Both the position numbers and the translations under genes were made by a program. The notes under the pieces were generated by a model, which saw only the letters and a program-made list of their open reading frames with translations, was not told where the DNA came from and did not search any database. Positions 33,496-44,450 of a DNA stretch of 64,000 nt are shown here, one piece after another. The DNA comes from Lasiosphaeris hirsuta (lineage: Eukaryota > Ascomycota > Sordariomycetes > Sordariales > Lasiosphaeriaceae). The DNA is taken from assembly GCA_030549175.1 (NCBI GenBank), contig JAUKUA010000007.1, positions 4,464,001 to 4,528,000 of the forward strand, written 5' to 3'. Position 1 is the first letter of the stretch, and every line of letters begins with the position of its first letter.

Positions 33496-36400
33496 ATGTC
33501 CAGCTGCTCTACACCCAAGCGAAGATGTGAATCTGATGAGGATGATGGCTGGAGCGAATCTGCTGACTTGTCATTTATGACGAAAAGAAGTAGGCAGCTG
33601 GAACCACCATTTTTTCATCAACCACGTTCAGGTTCACGTTCACCTTCTCAAAGCCTTCAGGGCCAATCCTGGGCAACTGATATTCAGCCCAATCCCAGCG
33701 ATAATAGAGTATCCTCAAACGAGATAGGCATGACAGACCACACCCCCGCACCGCTTTCTCAGCGATTGCCCGCCCTTCCCACGTCATGGGACGTCCCGCC
33801 AAATTTATCACATGGGTACTCTAGAGCCTCAAATCATATATTGATATCCTCCCCCCCTCAGGACGACCAAATCTGTTTCGGCATCGTGAGCCACACGTCG
33901 CTGGCTTTCAGTCCGGTATTTTACTGAGTCTTCTTTGCTTGTAGTTAACAGACATCCGAATCCTGGTTAGCCGCAGGCTGAAAAGCCCGGTTATCGTTCT
34001 CGACTCGGATGAATTCCAGCGAATAAATGGAGTTGCATTCACATACCTTAAGTTGGTCATGGACGACGACCACTGCCAGCTCATGGCCAAGGGAGTCTCC
34101 ATCGCCACTATTAACAAAAAGAGTCATTTTGCACTGAGAAAATTATCCTCATATCCCCTGGAATACCTTGGCATAGCCAAACAGCAAGAGCTGCAACAAA
34201 AGCTCATCGCGGCTGAAGTGTCACTGGGGACAGGTGTATCAAATCTCAGTTGCACCATTTCCTTGCTTCTTTCAGGCCCTCGCTCCATCTCCGACGCCCT
34301 CGCAAAGGAACTATCCAAACATCGTCTATTTCTACAACACCCCAATCCGAAGCCCATTGGGGTTGACTATGAGAATCCACAGTACCTTGGCATGGTTGGG
34401 TCTTGGCTCCCCAGGGGACCTCTCCTAACCCCATTATCCACAGAGTCTGCTGAACAGCCTACAGATCAGAGCAGCGATGTTAACCCAGATGATGAGCCCG
34501 AGGTCGACCTCAAAGCTGTGATGGATAATCTTCCAAAGCACAGCTATCTCAGAGAAGCTGATATCACCGAGGGGATCACGGCCACACTTAAGAGGTAGAA
34601 GGACCTTCTCTTTGCTCCCATTCCGCATTATTAACCCAAAATTCTTTTTCAGACATCAACGACAAGCCGTCGGCTTCATTATGTCCAGAGAGAATACACA
34701 AAATGAAAACCTAAGTAGCTTGTGGCGTTTGGAGAACTGCATACGAGGGTCACCAGTGTGAGTAAAATACCCGCACATTTAGTGGCCTAAGACGACTCAA
34801 AGTTTAATAAACATGTCTAACTATAATAGTTACAAACACATCATCACCGGAACGATGGATAAAATGTCTAAAGATTTGCTTGGTGGTATACTCGCGGACG
34901 GCATGGGCCTCGGGAAAACACTGAGCATGATTGCTAGCGTTGTAGCGACCCTCCCCTATGCAGAGAAGTTCGGTATCGGGCAGCCATCCAACGATGACTA
35001 TGAAGGTTTGAAGCCACGCCTGAGCCCTACCAGGAGCACGCTGGTGATTGTACCGTCGGTGTGTGAGTAATGCCCCGGGCGCTATCTACTGTTCACTGTC
35101 AGACCGCCGTTTGCTAATTTTTCATAATGATTAGTACTTCTTGATGGCTGGATTGAAGAGATCAAAAAGTATGTCCTTGTCGCCCACTAAAGTTATGATG
35201 CCGACTCTAATCTCGGAAAATATCCAAAGGCATGTTATCCTAGGGACCTTGACGTATTTCAAGTACCATGGCGTCGGTCGATGTCTGCCCTCATCGGGGC
35301 CCCTTCCCTACAACATCGTCTTTTCAACATATGGCACAGTCACCGCAGACTTCATGCGCGGGGGCGGAGTCCTGGAATGCTTTCATTGGTATCGGCTCGT
35401 TCTCGACGAAGGTAGGAGCCCTGCTTTTCTAGAGGAGCCCGTAATGATCTACTATGCCGATCTTGACTTCTCATTATGCCCGCCATACGCGACCCATAAG
35501 GCCTTTTCAACATCAGACGCGGTATTTTCAGCTTTTCGAAAGGTATATTTAGTCACTCACAAGACCTTCCAAGCATCCAACGACGGCATTTCTAACCCTT
35601 CAAAAGGTATATTGTATAATGTTTCAGAAGGCTATTGACAACTACGTTTAATAGCCTCTCACTGCTCTTACGAGTGCTACTGCAGGGGGTGGTAGGCATT
35701 TTTGACATTATACAGCAGAGAGTGACGACCGGCATAAAAGAGTGTTACGGGCTCTTCCAGAAACCTTATCATCCAGGAAGCTAACGATCTCGCAGCTCAT
35801 GTCATTAGAAATTCTTCGACCAAACAGTTCAAGGCTATAACTGCCCTCTCAGCGACACACCGCTGGTGCATGACAGGCACGCCCATCCAGAACTCACTCG
35901 ACGATCTCTCGTCTCTCGTGAGGTTCCTCCGCCTCCCGCTGCTCGAAGACCCTGCAACCTTCCAAAAGCACATAGCAGGAGGGCGCCAAGTTTATGGTGG
36001 TGTCGCGAAGCCGAAATATGCAAATTTAAAGTTACTTCTAGGTTCCATTTGTCTGAGGCGCAGCACCTCGGCCATTCTGTCAGACCTCGGGGTCGCCTTC
36101 GTCGAGCGTCGTCCCCGCTTCTCTGATGCCGAACGCAAAGCATACGATGAAATGGCAGCATCTTGCGAGAAAGCTATTAAAGCGGCCGTCAACAGCCGGT
36201 CTTTGAAGAAAAACGGGAAATTCATCCTAACTGCCGTGCTCAGGTTACGGATTTTCTGCAATACTGGGCTTACGAGTTCCATTGTCAGTACCAACCCCCA
36301 GGACGAGATTGAAGATCAGTTTCGGCCGGATGAAGTCATCAGCCTACTTCATCAGAGTGGGGAAGCGGTCTGTTCCAAATGTGACACTGAGATCACTTCT

Positions 36401-37337
36401 CCGGAAGCTGCAGATGATCACGGACAGCAATGGGGGACTTTGGGCTCGCACTCACGGTTAAGATGCCCGAGCTGCAGTCGGCGGGATATCGATTCAGATA
36501 GCCATGGTGTTTTTAACGAATCCACGGGCGACTCAGAGGATATAATAATGGAATCGGTCCCTGTGGACGACCGTGTTCCAACCAGCGGCCGTTATTCGTC
36601 CAAGGTCATGGCGGTTCTGGCTGATGTAAAGGAAAGATACTCGGAGGAAAAGAGGTAGGGCTGCCACGCGCCAACATGCATTTCAGCTTTCTCTCCTAGG
36701 TTGCTAATCACCCCCTCAGCATCGTATTTTCCTTTTGGAGAAGAAGCCTTAATCTCTTAGGCGAGCTCTTCCTTGATGAAGGCGTTGTCTTTGGTCGAGT
36801 CGATGGCGGCGTCGATCCAGCGCAGCGAAAGAAGATACTTGCAGACTTCCACGATGACCCTTCTATGCGGGTTCTTCTCATGACCATCGGGACCGGCGCT
36901 ATTGGGTGAGCTGAGTATCCTGAAGATGACGATGAATATAAATTAACACTCCAATTCACAGGTTGAACAATCTCTCGGTGGCAAGCCGTGTGCATATCCT
37001 CGAGCCGCAATGGAACCCGTATGCCGAAGATCAAGCAATTGGCCGGGTCTTCCGCATGGGACAGAACAAGAACGTTCGTGTTTTCCGGTACATTATGGAG
37101 ATGAGCGTTGAAGAGGCAAGTTCAACCCCGAAGCAAATAGCAGTAGACTTGTAAAAGTACTGTCGCTAACTTGAGCAGATGATTGAGTCAAGGCAGATGT
37201 TCAAGATCCAACTCGCGTTGAAGGGCGGCCTTCAAACGTCAGGGCAAGAACTCTCTGAAGGCCAGCGAAGAGTTGAGCAACTCCGGCAGCTCGGAAAGAT
37301 TATCGGATCGACTATCGTGAACCGGAGCGGGCCGTAA
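33496..37337 (+). CDS. SNF2-family helicase, RAD5/HLTF-like (983 aa)
   Basis: ATP-dependent chromatin/DNA translocase, nuclear. Exons 33496-33885, 33945-34594, 34653-34757, 34830-35062, 35135-35168, 35230-35411, 35796-36654, 36720-36905, 36962-37115 and 37179-37337; phases agree throughout (984 codons). LKRHQRQAVGF precedes the ATP site GGILADGMGLGKT (residues about 400-412). The DEAH box is split by an intron as DE|AH near residue 531. WCMTGTPIQNSLDDL is motif III. A Cys-pair cluster (CSKC...CPSC) occupies the place of a RING insert. The C-lobe has SIVFSFWRRSLNLL and DQAIGRVFRMGQ (motif VI). The last intron has a GC donor (GAG|GCAAGT). The intron inside DEAH is 384 nt against about 50-75 for the others. 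The Ser/Pro-rich N-terminus of about 120 residues is unremarkable. Confidence 0.92.
35412..35795 (+). other. Unusually long intron interrupting the DEAH box
   Basis: Ends GTAGGA...TCGCAG. The sequence contains two similar 20-30 nt stretches around AAAGGTATATT (about 35540 and 35605), suggesting a decayed insertion. The flanking exons restore LVLDE|AHVIRN exactly. Confidence 0.8.
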
Positions 37338-37604
37338 TTTGTCTGCGTGGCGATCACGACGATATTTCCTCAGGTTTTAATCTTTCGGGAAGGGGAAGCA
37401 TTTGGAAAGAACTTGAACATTGAACGAGGTCTCTTGGGGATACTGTGAAATACCCTAGGTAGACTTTTCAACGAGTTACTAGACGCGCTCTCTTCTGATA
37501 GATGAGCCATAGTTGCTGCTCAGCTTTAAGCTCGCGATAGATCTGAAAAGCTGAGCAAAATACCTTTTAGCGATGCTGATGGTCGGACGACACTTGTAAC
37601 TGCC

Positions 37605-38677
37605 TTAGTCGATAATAACAAGACTGCCGTTGAGATAGCTCGGAATTGCCTCAAACCGAGTACCCTTTGAGGTCGCCCACGCATGAATGCGATCAAAGTC
37701 CCTACAGGTGTGTAGGGTGTCGGTTTTGAGGATGAGCCTAGACCCCCCGACCAGACGCCATTCCATCGGTGTGAGGTCTGCGTGGCACTGGAGTGACTGC
37801 CGGATATGATTGATGCAGTGGTCTGGTTTGATTCAGCTCCTGACCGATGAGAACATGACCGGAACTTACCAATGTGGTTGGCGAGTGAGGGATCTGTGGG
37901 GCTGGAAAATACTTTGGCGTAATACGTAGGGTGCAGGGCCTGACGGAGACGGTTCTGAATGCAACAAGAGGCGCTGTCAGCGTAGGCTATGAATGGTCCG
38001 AGGGGAAGACACACAAGACAGTGAAGGGAATGATATACATCCAGCCCACTGAGGGAGAAGCCCGATTCTGGCCACCTGAATGTCGAGTCTGCGAGGTCAA
38101 CTTCGTCTTTGCCAAATCCCAGGTTCAGGCCTAATTCCGAGGGAAAACGTCAGTATCTTGGCATTCTCCAGCACGGCATTCTTCTCGTAACGGGGAATAC
38201 CAGCCTCCTAGAAGTGCTTCCCATGCTTCATCAATGGCCGGCTCCGGAGGGCCGACATATTCTTGCCCGCCTCGATCGGTGAAGAAGTGACCTTGGCTGT
38301 CCAGCTCGACGCCGCCCGAGAATGGCTTGACGACTAATCCGATTTGACTCCTAGAAGGCTCTAAGATAAAGGCAAGAATGATTACAACAGGTTAGTCTGG
38401 CTTGGAAGAGTAAAGTCGTAAAGTGTTTACCTAGATCGGAAGCAAATCCTCTTTCATAGGATCCCTTCAAGTCGGTAGCAGCAAATGGGTGAGTCAAGGC
38501 GAAAAGTCCGAGGGAGACAAAAAAGATGTTGAATGCGATGGAAGAAATAACCAAGAGAGGCCAAAGCTGTAGCCTCCTCATCTTTACCATCAGGTTCTGC
38601 CGTTTGGGGGGTATTTCCGTTTCGACGGATGTGGCTGTGGTGCCTAGGAGGACCTTTTCCTCCTCTTCTTTACTCAT
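37605..38677 (-). CDS. UstYa-like (DUF3328) protein, possibly disrupted
   Basis: UstYa-family proteins are membrane-anchored oxidases/tailoring enzymes best known from fungal RiPP (ustiloxin-type) and other secondary-metabolite pathways. The N-terminus has a single helix, LWPLLVISSIAFNIFFVSLG; exon 1 38677-38431 joins 38360 as DL|EPSRSQ. The body has GHFFTDRGGQEYVGPPEP. Both signature HxxHC motifs are present: YHSLHCL (before an intron of about 60 nt) and NHIDHCINHIRQS (across another). HTCRDFDRIHAWA lies near the end and TAA is at 37607-37605. Between about 38215 and 38130 the frame shifts and no satisfying intron restores both sides; a long intron ending CATTCAG would keep the frame but drop about 40 residues. 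It may be intact with atypical splicing, or a recent pseudogene. Confidence 0.65.
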
Positions 38678-39240
38678 GTTGTTCACCAGACGGGAGAGAC
38701 CGCTCAACATGTGTGCAAAATTTAGATGACGAAAACTGACTACAAAGTGTGTGAGGGGAAGATCTTTGCGGAGAAACTGGGGTGAAGTGGCCGGTGGGTG
38801 GCCGGTGGGTGGTCGGGCCAAAGGGGCAACTTTACGTGGGCACCAGACTCCACGCTGGCCGTTAAAGTCAGCCTAGTTAATTCGCCAAACAGATGTAGTG
38901 GTATGACAGCTCTCTTCCGGGGGGGGGGGGTTAGGAATTTGTACCGTAGTGTGACTTGGCCAAGGTGAAAGGTGAACAATGGAAGATACATGTGGTAGAT
39001 AGTCTCGGGTTTCTATAGCACATGTAGCACCATTCCCCGTAAATTTGGCACAGGGGAGGGGGACTTTCACGCAGCACGATAGTATGTATGTGTTGCGACC
39101 TTTTACAGTCTAATCTAGACAAATTGCTGGCGAGCCAGTCAAACTGCATAAAGATTCCCTCTGCTTTAGGGATCCCCTGCTTTATCGTGGGTCGGGGAGC
39201 AAACCCGAGCAATCAGTGATAGTCGTACGTAAAGACCCAT
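38678..39240. other. Intergenic
   Basis: Promoter of the UstYa-like gene and 3' flank of the methyltransferase. A G10 run lies at about 38920-38930, and a short tandem (GGCCGGTGGGT, twice) at about 38790-38812. No gene is seen. Confidence 0.5.
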
Positions 39241-40137
39241 TCACAGCGCTCTGTAAACGGCAAATTTAACCTTGATCCACTCGCCATCAACCTCCATCTC
39301 CATCTCAGTCCTCCACGACGTCCCAGTAGCTTCGCCCACCTCGTCCCACATGCTCCGCCAACTCTCGACGTCCAACACGTACTTTTCCCAGCCAGGGATT
39401 TTCTTCCCGTTGTTGTAACCGAATATCATGGCATCCGGATTGTCGGACCGCAGGAAGGAGACCATGCGCTTCGCCGCCCGGAGCTGATCGTGTCGCTCAA
39501 AGAGGAAGAAGAAAGCGGTGGCGTAAATGACATCAATCTTGCCCACCAGCGGTTGAAATGCAGCATCATGGTTATCTCGCACCATGTCCCCGGCGACAAA
39601 GGTAGCCTGGCTTTTGGCCATGTCGCGGTCGCAAAACAGCTCATAGCCCAGGTCCAGAAAGAGCGGCTGCAGATCAGTGCCGTACAACCGCTCGCTCGAC
39701 ACACCCTCGGCCGCGAGGTGACGGACGACGAGGCCGAGGCAGCAGCCGACGTCGAGAAACGACTCGGTCGACCCGGGAGACCGGAGGCGGTACAGCACGC
39801 GCTGGAACAAGTCGTCTTGGAGCAAGGGCTGCAGGTTCAAGAACCAGAAATTGCCGATGCAGCCGTATGGGAAGACGGCCCACGCCTTGTCTCGCTGCAA
39901 GGTTTTGTTAGACACACACGGGTCAAGCAGAACGGGTAGGGCCTGTCTCACGATGCGAAATATATGCGCATCTACATCCTCGGCCGCGATGTGGCTGTAC
40001 CGTTGGAGAAGATGGCGTCCAGACTCGATTTCGGGAGGAATTGTGGCCAGGTATGCCGTCGCGTTTGCTTTGGCGGCCACTGCTGCAGCTGATGACCGCT
40101 CGGGTGTGGGAGTAGGTGGATTCGTAGAATCGCTCAT
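39241..40137 (-). CDS. Class I SAM-dependent methyltransferase (298 aa)
   Basis: Small-molecule methyltransferase, single exon, start at the first ATG (40137). An Ala-rich N-terminus is followed by the SAM-binding motif I FLDVGCCLGLVVRHLA, in which Cys-Cys replaces the usual Gly-x pair, the acidic end of strand 2 in LYGTDLQPLFLDLGYELF, and KIDVIYATAFFFLFERHDQL as motif IV/V. SFLRSDNPDAMIFGYNNGK follows. Similar proteins occur beside fungal secondary-metabolite genes. Its neighbour on the same strand is the UstYa-like gene. Confidence 0.87.
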   Translation of the reverse strand: MSDSTNPPTPTPERSSAAAVAAKANATAYLATIPPEIESGRHLLQRYSHIAAEDVDAHIFRIVRQALPVLLDPCVSNKTLQRDKAWAVFPYGCIGNFWFLNLQPLLQDDLFQRVLYRLRSPGSTESFLDVGCCLGLVVRHLAAEGVSSERLYGTDLQPLFLDLGYELFCDRDMAKSQATFVAGDMVRDNHDAAFQPLVGKIDVIYATAFFFLFERHDQLRAAKRMVSFLRSDNPDAMIFGYNNGKKIPGWEKYVLDVESWRSMWDEVGEATGTSWRTEMEMEVDGEWIKVKFAVYRAL

Positions 40138-40941
40138 TGCCTCTTTCGATTTCAAAGTTCAGCACTTATTTTGTGTCAGCACTTATTTTGTGGGGGATGA
40201 GGAAACATTACACTTGGGTCAGACAGCCAACCATTTCAAGGACACGTTTGCGAGGACTAGAGTGAACCAGCCTGATAAAGACCGCGCCGCCTCACCGCAT
40301 ATAGGTGTCGTTGTGATCTATCCAGGGTTAGGGATGGATAAATCTAGCTCGTCATGATAGATCCATTTCCAGACCATCTATCAACGTTGATATTGAGCAC
40401 ATATAATTGCACCAGCATTTAGATCCAGCCGGCGTTGTTGTTAGTTTTCTCTTTCTTATTACCCAACCCTTGCTAATTCCACTTCCCCTGAACATGCATT
40501 CGACCCAGTTTACACCAACGACCACATCACCACGGCTGGACGCCAGCTCAGCTGATAGCTGATATCCCTTCCAACATCGCCATCCCTATTCCCCGCCACA
40601 ACGTCCTTCACAAAGGCGCCTCCTACCACTAGATCCCCCGCACCCAGGCTCTGGCTGAGCTCCTGGTTCCCGCCGAGCGCGGTCGCAAGAAAGCACCGAC
40701 ATGCCGATATCTCCTACAACAAACGCCGATCCAAGCCACATACCTCACGCTGATCGGTGAACGGTTGGAACCAGTCAAGTCCTCTCGGCATGTCTCCCGG
40801 TCCCTACCAAGAAAAGTCAAGTATCTCGCCCAAACAGCTCACTGAACACAGGTAGGAAATGGCGACACTAGTGTAAAGAGTCAACCTATACATTGACGCC
40901 GCTGGTGCTTAAAGGGTCTCACCTTGGCAAGTCCTACTCCA
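40138..40941. other. Intergenic
   Basis: About 800 bases. I searched it for a RiPP-type precursor (signal peptide plus tandem Lys-Arg-bounded repeats) and saw none. No other gene is supported. Confidence 0.5.
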
Positions 40942-42353
40942 TCAAACTGACGATTTTGAGTATGCGTCCTCCGGACTTCCTTGAGCTGGCTTGGGAGGTG
41001 CGCTCGGGGTCCTGGACTCACTAGGTCCAAGCCTCTGGTAGACAAGGAAGGTCAAGATGGTGATGGGAAGACCAAAAGCCCACAGGATCCAAAAATCCTT
41101 GGACACCTTAAAACGCTCCTCGCTGCCGTCGCGGTCGGGAGAGAAGCTGAAGAATGGGGTGCCGAAGATGGCCTAGCAGCGAGTCAGCATACGCCCTTGG
41201 TCTCACGGCGATCGGCCGTGGGTTTGGGGGGATACGTGCGCAGACAAGGGTGAATGGGAGACAGCTGAGTGTCATGAAGGCTATGAATCTCATGGTGGCG
41301 CTGTCCAACAGCTGCTGCTTCCCCATCATGAGGGAAAGCCTGGTGTCATACTTTGAGATGTTGTGGAAGCTCTAGCGGCCGGTTAGCCAACAGAACAGAA
41401 CCAGTCATGGGGTCGATGGCCAAAAAAACACATGCAAGGGTGATCTCGTTGCTCATCCGGTCCTTGTATGCCGTTGCTCTTATTTGCAAGCTGTACAGCA
41501 GCTGCAGCTGGTAGTGCAACCGGTCGAGTGTTTCTCTCGATACCTGCAGCTGCTGTTGGTCTCTCTGGTCCGAGTCCATCATGGACCGCAAATGCTCATA
41601 GTGGTTTCTCATCGCCTTGACGACATCGACGGCGACCTCGGCAGCTTCCGAGTGGTGCAGCGCGTATCTGAAAATCTCGTGCAGCATCGGAAAATCTACT
41701 TTGGGGGCAGTGTCGTACAGTGCCACCTCCGGCACCGCCCCTTCGGATATCTCGATTTTCTGGACCAAGGGATGCAGCTCCCAGACGGCAGCGTCCCATA
41801 GCTCCAGCACGAGGCGGAGTATGGGCATGTGCATCCAGAACGGGTCGCAGCGGCGGTTTGCGCCGTACTCCTTCTCGACGGCCTGCCAGATGCCCTTTCG
41901 GACTGAGAGCTGCAGGGGCATGCATAGCAGCACGCTTTGGCCGGAAGAAAGCCATCGAGTGAAGCACATTACCCGACACCACTCGAAGCTGTGGCGGTTG
42001 AGACACTTCAACTTGTGTGGAGGCTGGTCTTTCTTCAGATTCTTGATCATGAACCGAAACCAGGACCCTAGTTGCACCCAATCGGTTAGCACTACAACTA
42101 CACCAGCCAGGCCCGGCTCTCTGACGGGACGCCGAGAACACAGCTGAATCTTACGATGTTCGCACAGTCTCTTGTCATTGTCGTACTGTTCGTCGCAGCC
42201 GAAGAATCCCTGTATTCTGGATTCGACATTCCCCCAGAACACGTCGGGGACTCTGCAAAGTCTCGAGAGTGCGCAGCGCAACCGCTCGTCGAGTGCCTCA
42301 CCACCGGGGATATTCTCATCTTCCAGCCGGTTTGTCAAGAATCTGGTCGGCAT
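40942..42353 (-). CDS. CorA-like two-helix membrane protein (C-terminal exons)
   Basis: Fungal protein with a CorA/Mg2+-transporter-like C-terminus. Exons 42353-41436, 41371-41240 and 41172-40942 join as NEITL|SFHNISKY and PFTLVC|AIFGTPFF, all phase 0. The helical stalk (LYSLQIRATAYKDRMSNEI) leads to helix 1 (TMRFIAFMTLSCLPFTLVC) and helix 2 (WILWAFGLPITILTFLVY). Both introns need GC donors (GCATGT, GCACGT); no GT alternative keeps the frame. The 5' end is unsettled: plausible N-terminal coding lies at about 42380-42460 and 42548-42800 in other frames. The canonical CorA GMN tripeptide is absent, as in many fungal members. Either a gene with unusual splice sites or one in early decay. Confidence 0.6.
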
Positions 42354-42547
42354 ATATCAGCGCATCTCGCTTCAAAAAAAGGATCTTCAATTAGGGGGAC
42401 GGCTCCTGACATGATTGTGGTGTCGTAGATGACGCCATCGTTGAACCTGTGATTGGTATGTGAGTTTCAAGTGGGTAGGTTTATGACATTTAGGCACTTA
42501 TCTTTTCTATCTCGGCGGCCGTGAGCTTCTTTTTTTTCCATTCCCCA

Positions 42548-42800
42548 CTACCAACTATAAAGTAACGTTAGGGCTGCGGGGGGTGGAGGCGGCCAATCCA
42601 AGGTGTGCTTACCTTTGTCAACAATGATGGCCGTCTGCTCTGTTGGTGCTTCCCCGGAAAGCTTCGATTCCAGCGTTTCCATCGTGACTACTAGGTTGTA
42701 ATTGATGTTTAAGTTTAGCTGATCAAGCGCCAGAAGCAAGGACGAAAGTCGGGGCCGAGGGGCGACATCCTCATCCAATCTGTATGATATATAGTGTGGC
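42548..42800 (-). CDS. Possible 5' exon of the CorA-like gene
   Basis: A minus-strand frame with RLDEDVAPRPRLSSLLLAL and a long polar helix up to IIVDKG. It lies directly upstream of the CorA-like exons, and a splice near 42612 is conceivable (the AAAG|GTAAGC context is present). Joining to the next frame is not proven. Confidence 0.35.
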
Positions 42801-42952
42801 CGCCATTGGCACTGCACTGCCTCAAGGTCAAAGAGAATCAAGGTACATGGCCGTAGCGAGTCATCTGAAGATGTCGGCTCATAACGTGACGGCCTATAAC
42901 GTGGCGACATCGAGGGATAACAACCCTTCCCAGCCACATTCATACGGGACAC

Positions 42953-43457
42953 AGAAAGTACCCTGATATTAACCCCACTCTAGTAGCTCTTTGGGGCCAT
43001 GTTTAGCCCGCCACCTCTTTATGCTAACCTGACACCGGGTGACCATATTCTGATTTAGGTATTGGGAGGGTGTAGTGCCCTCGGGCTGAGGCCGAATTGG
43101 GCTAGGTTCCACCAGTGTCAGGCAATAGTTTCAGCTGGGATCCGGACGCCACAGCTGGCTGGATTGGGCCATAGGGCCAATCATGACCAAAAGGACCAAT
43201 GTTTTTCGGTGCTTATGGTGATGTGGTAATACCATACGGTGTGTTTCAAGGCTTCGACGTATCGGTATCCCCCAATCAACGGGGAATGAAACGTATACTG
43301 GGATCCCTATATCATCGTAGAGGGTGCCCAACACAGGTCTAGTATTTATCATGTATAGGCACCCCACTCCTAGCCTAGTATACCACAAAGCTAGCATTCA
43401 GTTAATGTGGTCAAAAACAGGTTCTCATTAGCTACGGTCGAGCTGGAAATGGGCCAT
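42953..43457. other. Intergenic
   Basis: About 500 bases. No gene is seen; it ends at the target duplication of the family B LTR. Confidence 0.5.
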
Positions 43458-43692
43458 TGAAAGGGTTATTTGGCGACGCTAGCTTAAATCACGTAAATAC
43501 TGGCAATTGTGCTGTATTCCGTGAAGTAGAGTAAATTGGGTAACCAGGAGGAGGTCAGGAATGGCTCCCGGCCGGGCGGAAGAAGTAGGCCCAGGTAGGC
43601 GCTAGGGCCGTGAGGAAGCTATTCACTGCCCATTCATCCTCTTATCGATCACTTATCTGTTTGTCTAATCTATCGATACTGTACCCGTATCA
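43458..43692 (+). mobile_element. Solo LTR, family B copy 1 (235 bp)
   Basis: Starts TGAAAGGG and ends CCCGTATCA, flanked by a perfect 5-bp duplication GCCAT (43453-43457 and 43693-43697). A diverged, inverted copy lies at 54796-55031. No internal element sequence adjoins it. Confidence 0.85.
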
Positions 43693-43745
43693 GCCATATT
43701 TCACCCACTTGAATGCTTCCTCTCACTTCCTCACCAAGGCGCACA

Positions 43746-44450
43746 ATATGACCACCGGGGAACACAGATTCCAAAAAACCCTCCCTGTCCTCTCTAACCG
43801 AGAGGAATTTGGCAAAATCTTCTCGAACGTCTCGGCTTCAGAGTCAGAGCGGAAATCGAAGTGCAGAGCGGCATATTCGCTAAGAGACACTGCGGAACTA
43901 GCCGAGCTGCACCCACTACTACCTAATCAACTGCCGGTGCCACCAGGAACGCTACCTCGACGCCGCCAACGTTACCGACGAGGAGCAGCTCCTCTGCATT
44001 CGCCACGCCCAACAGAGACCTAAACCCTTTGACGGAAAGTTGACATACATGAAGTTGTTTGGTCCGAGGCGGCGAGACTAATCTCGGATGGACCGCTTGA
44101 TTATATCTTCATTGATGCCCGCCATGATTACGACAGCGTCATGCTCAATCTCGAGAGTTTTCTTCCAAAAGTAAGACGAGGCGGTATTGTCGCGGGGCAC
44201 GACTTTGTGGGCATTTGCACTTGTCCTGACGCAGAGCGATGACTGTAGCGTTGGGGCCGATAGCAAGCGGGAGGACGACAAAGTAGTAAAGAGTGCGGTG
44301 GAAGACTTTGCTAGGCGCTACCAGAAGCAGCTCGTCGTTTGCTATGAAGAGACATCATACCCGAGTTGGTATTTTCTCAACTCGAAAGGGCCGAGGACGG
44401 CTTCAATGGGCTTGCTTCCTGTGCTGGATGCTAGCACCGTGACTGCGTAG
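43746..44450 (+). pseudogene. Broken SAM methyltransferase (Methyltransf_24-like)
   Basis: Fragments of one family occur in order but in different frames. LPVLSNREEFGKIF is near 43776, RYLDAANVTDEEQLL near 43946-43992, EAARLISDG followed by LDYIFIDARHDYDSVM near 44064-44143, GGIVAGHDFV near 44171-44200, and VKSAVEDFARRYQKQLVV with ETSYPSW near 44290-44372. Frames change between about 43925-43945, at 44040-44065, and near 44210-44240. The SAM-binding glycine region is not recognisable. The 5' end begins 50 bp after the family B LTR. Confidence 0.75.

Noticed and set aside
40138..40941. Possible RiPP precursor for the UstYa-like gene
   Set aside because: No signal peptide with tandem dibasic-bounded repeats was found on either strand.
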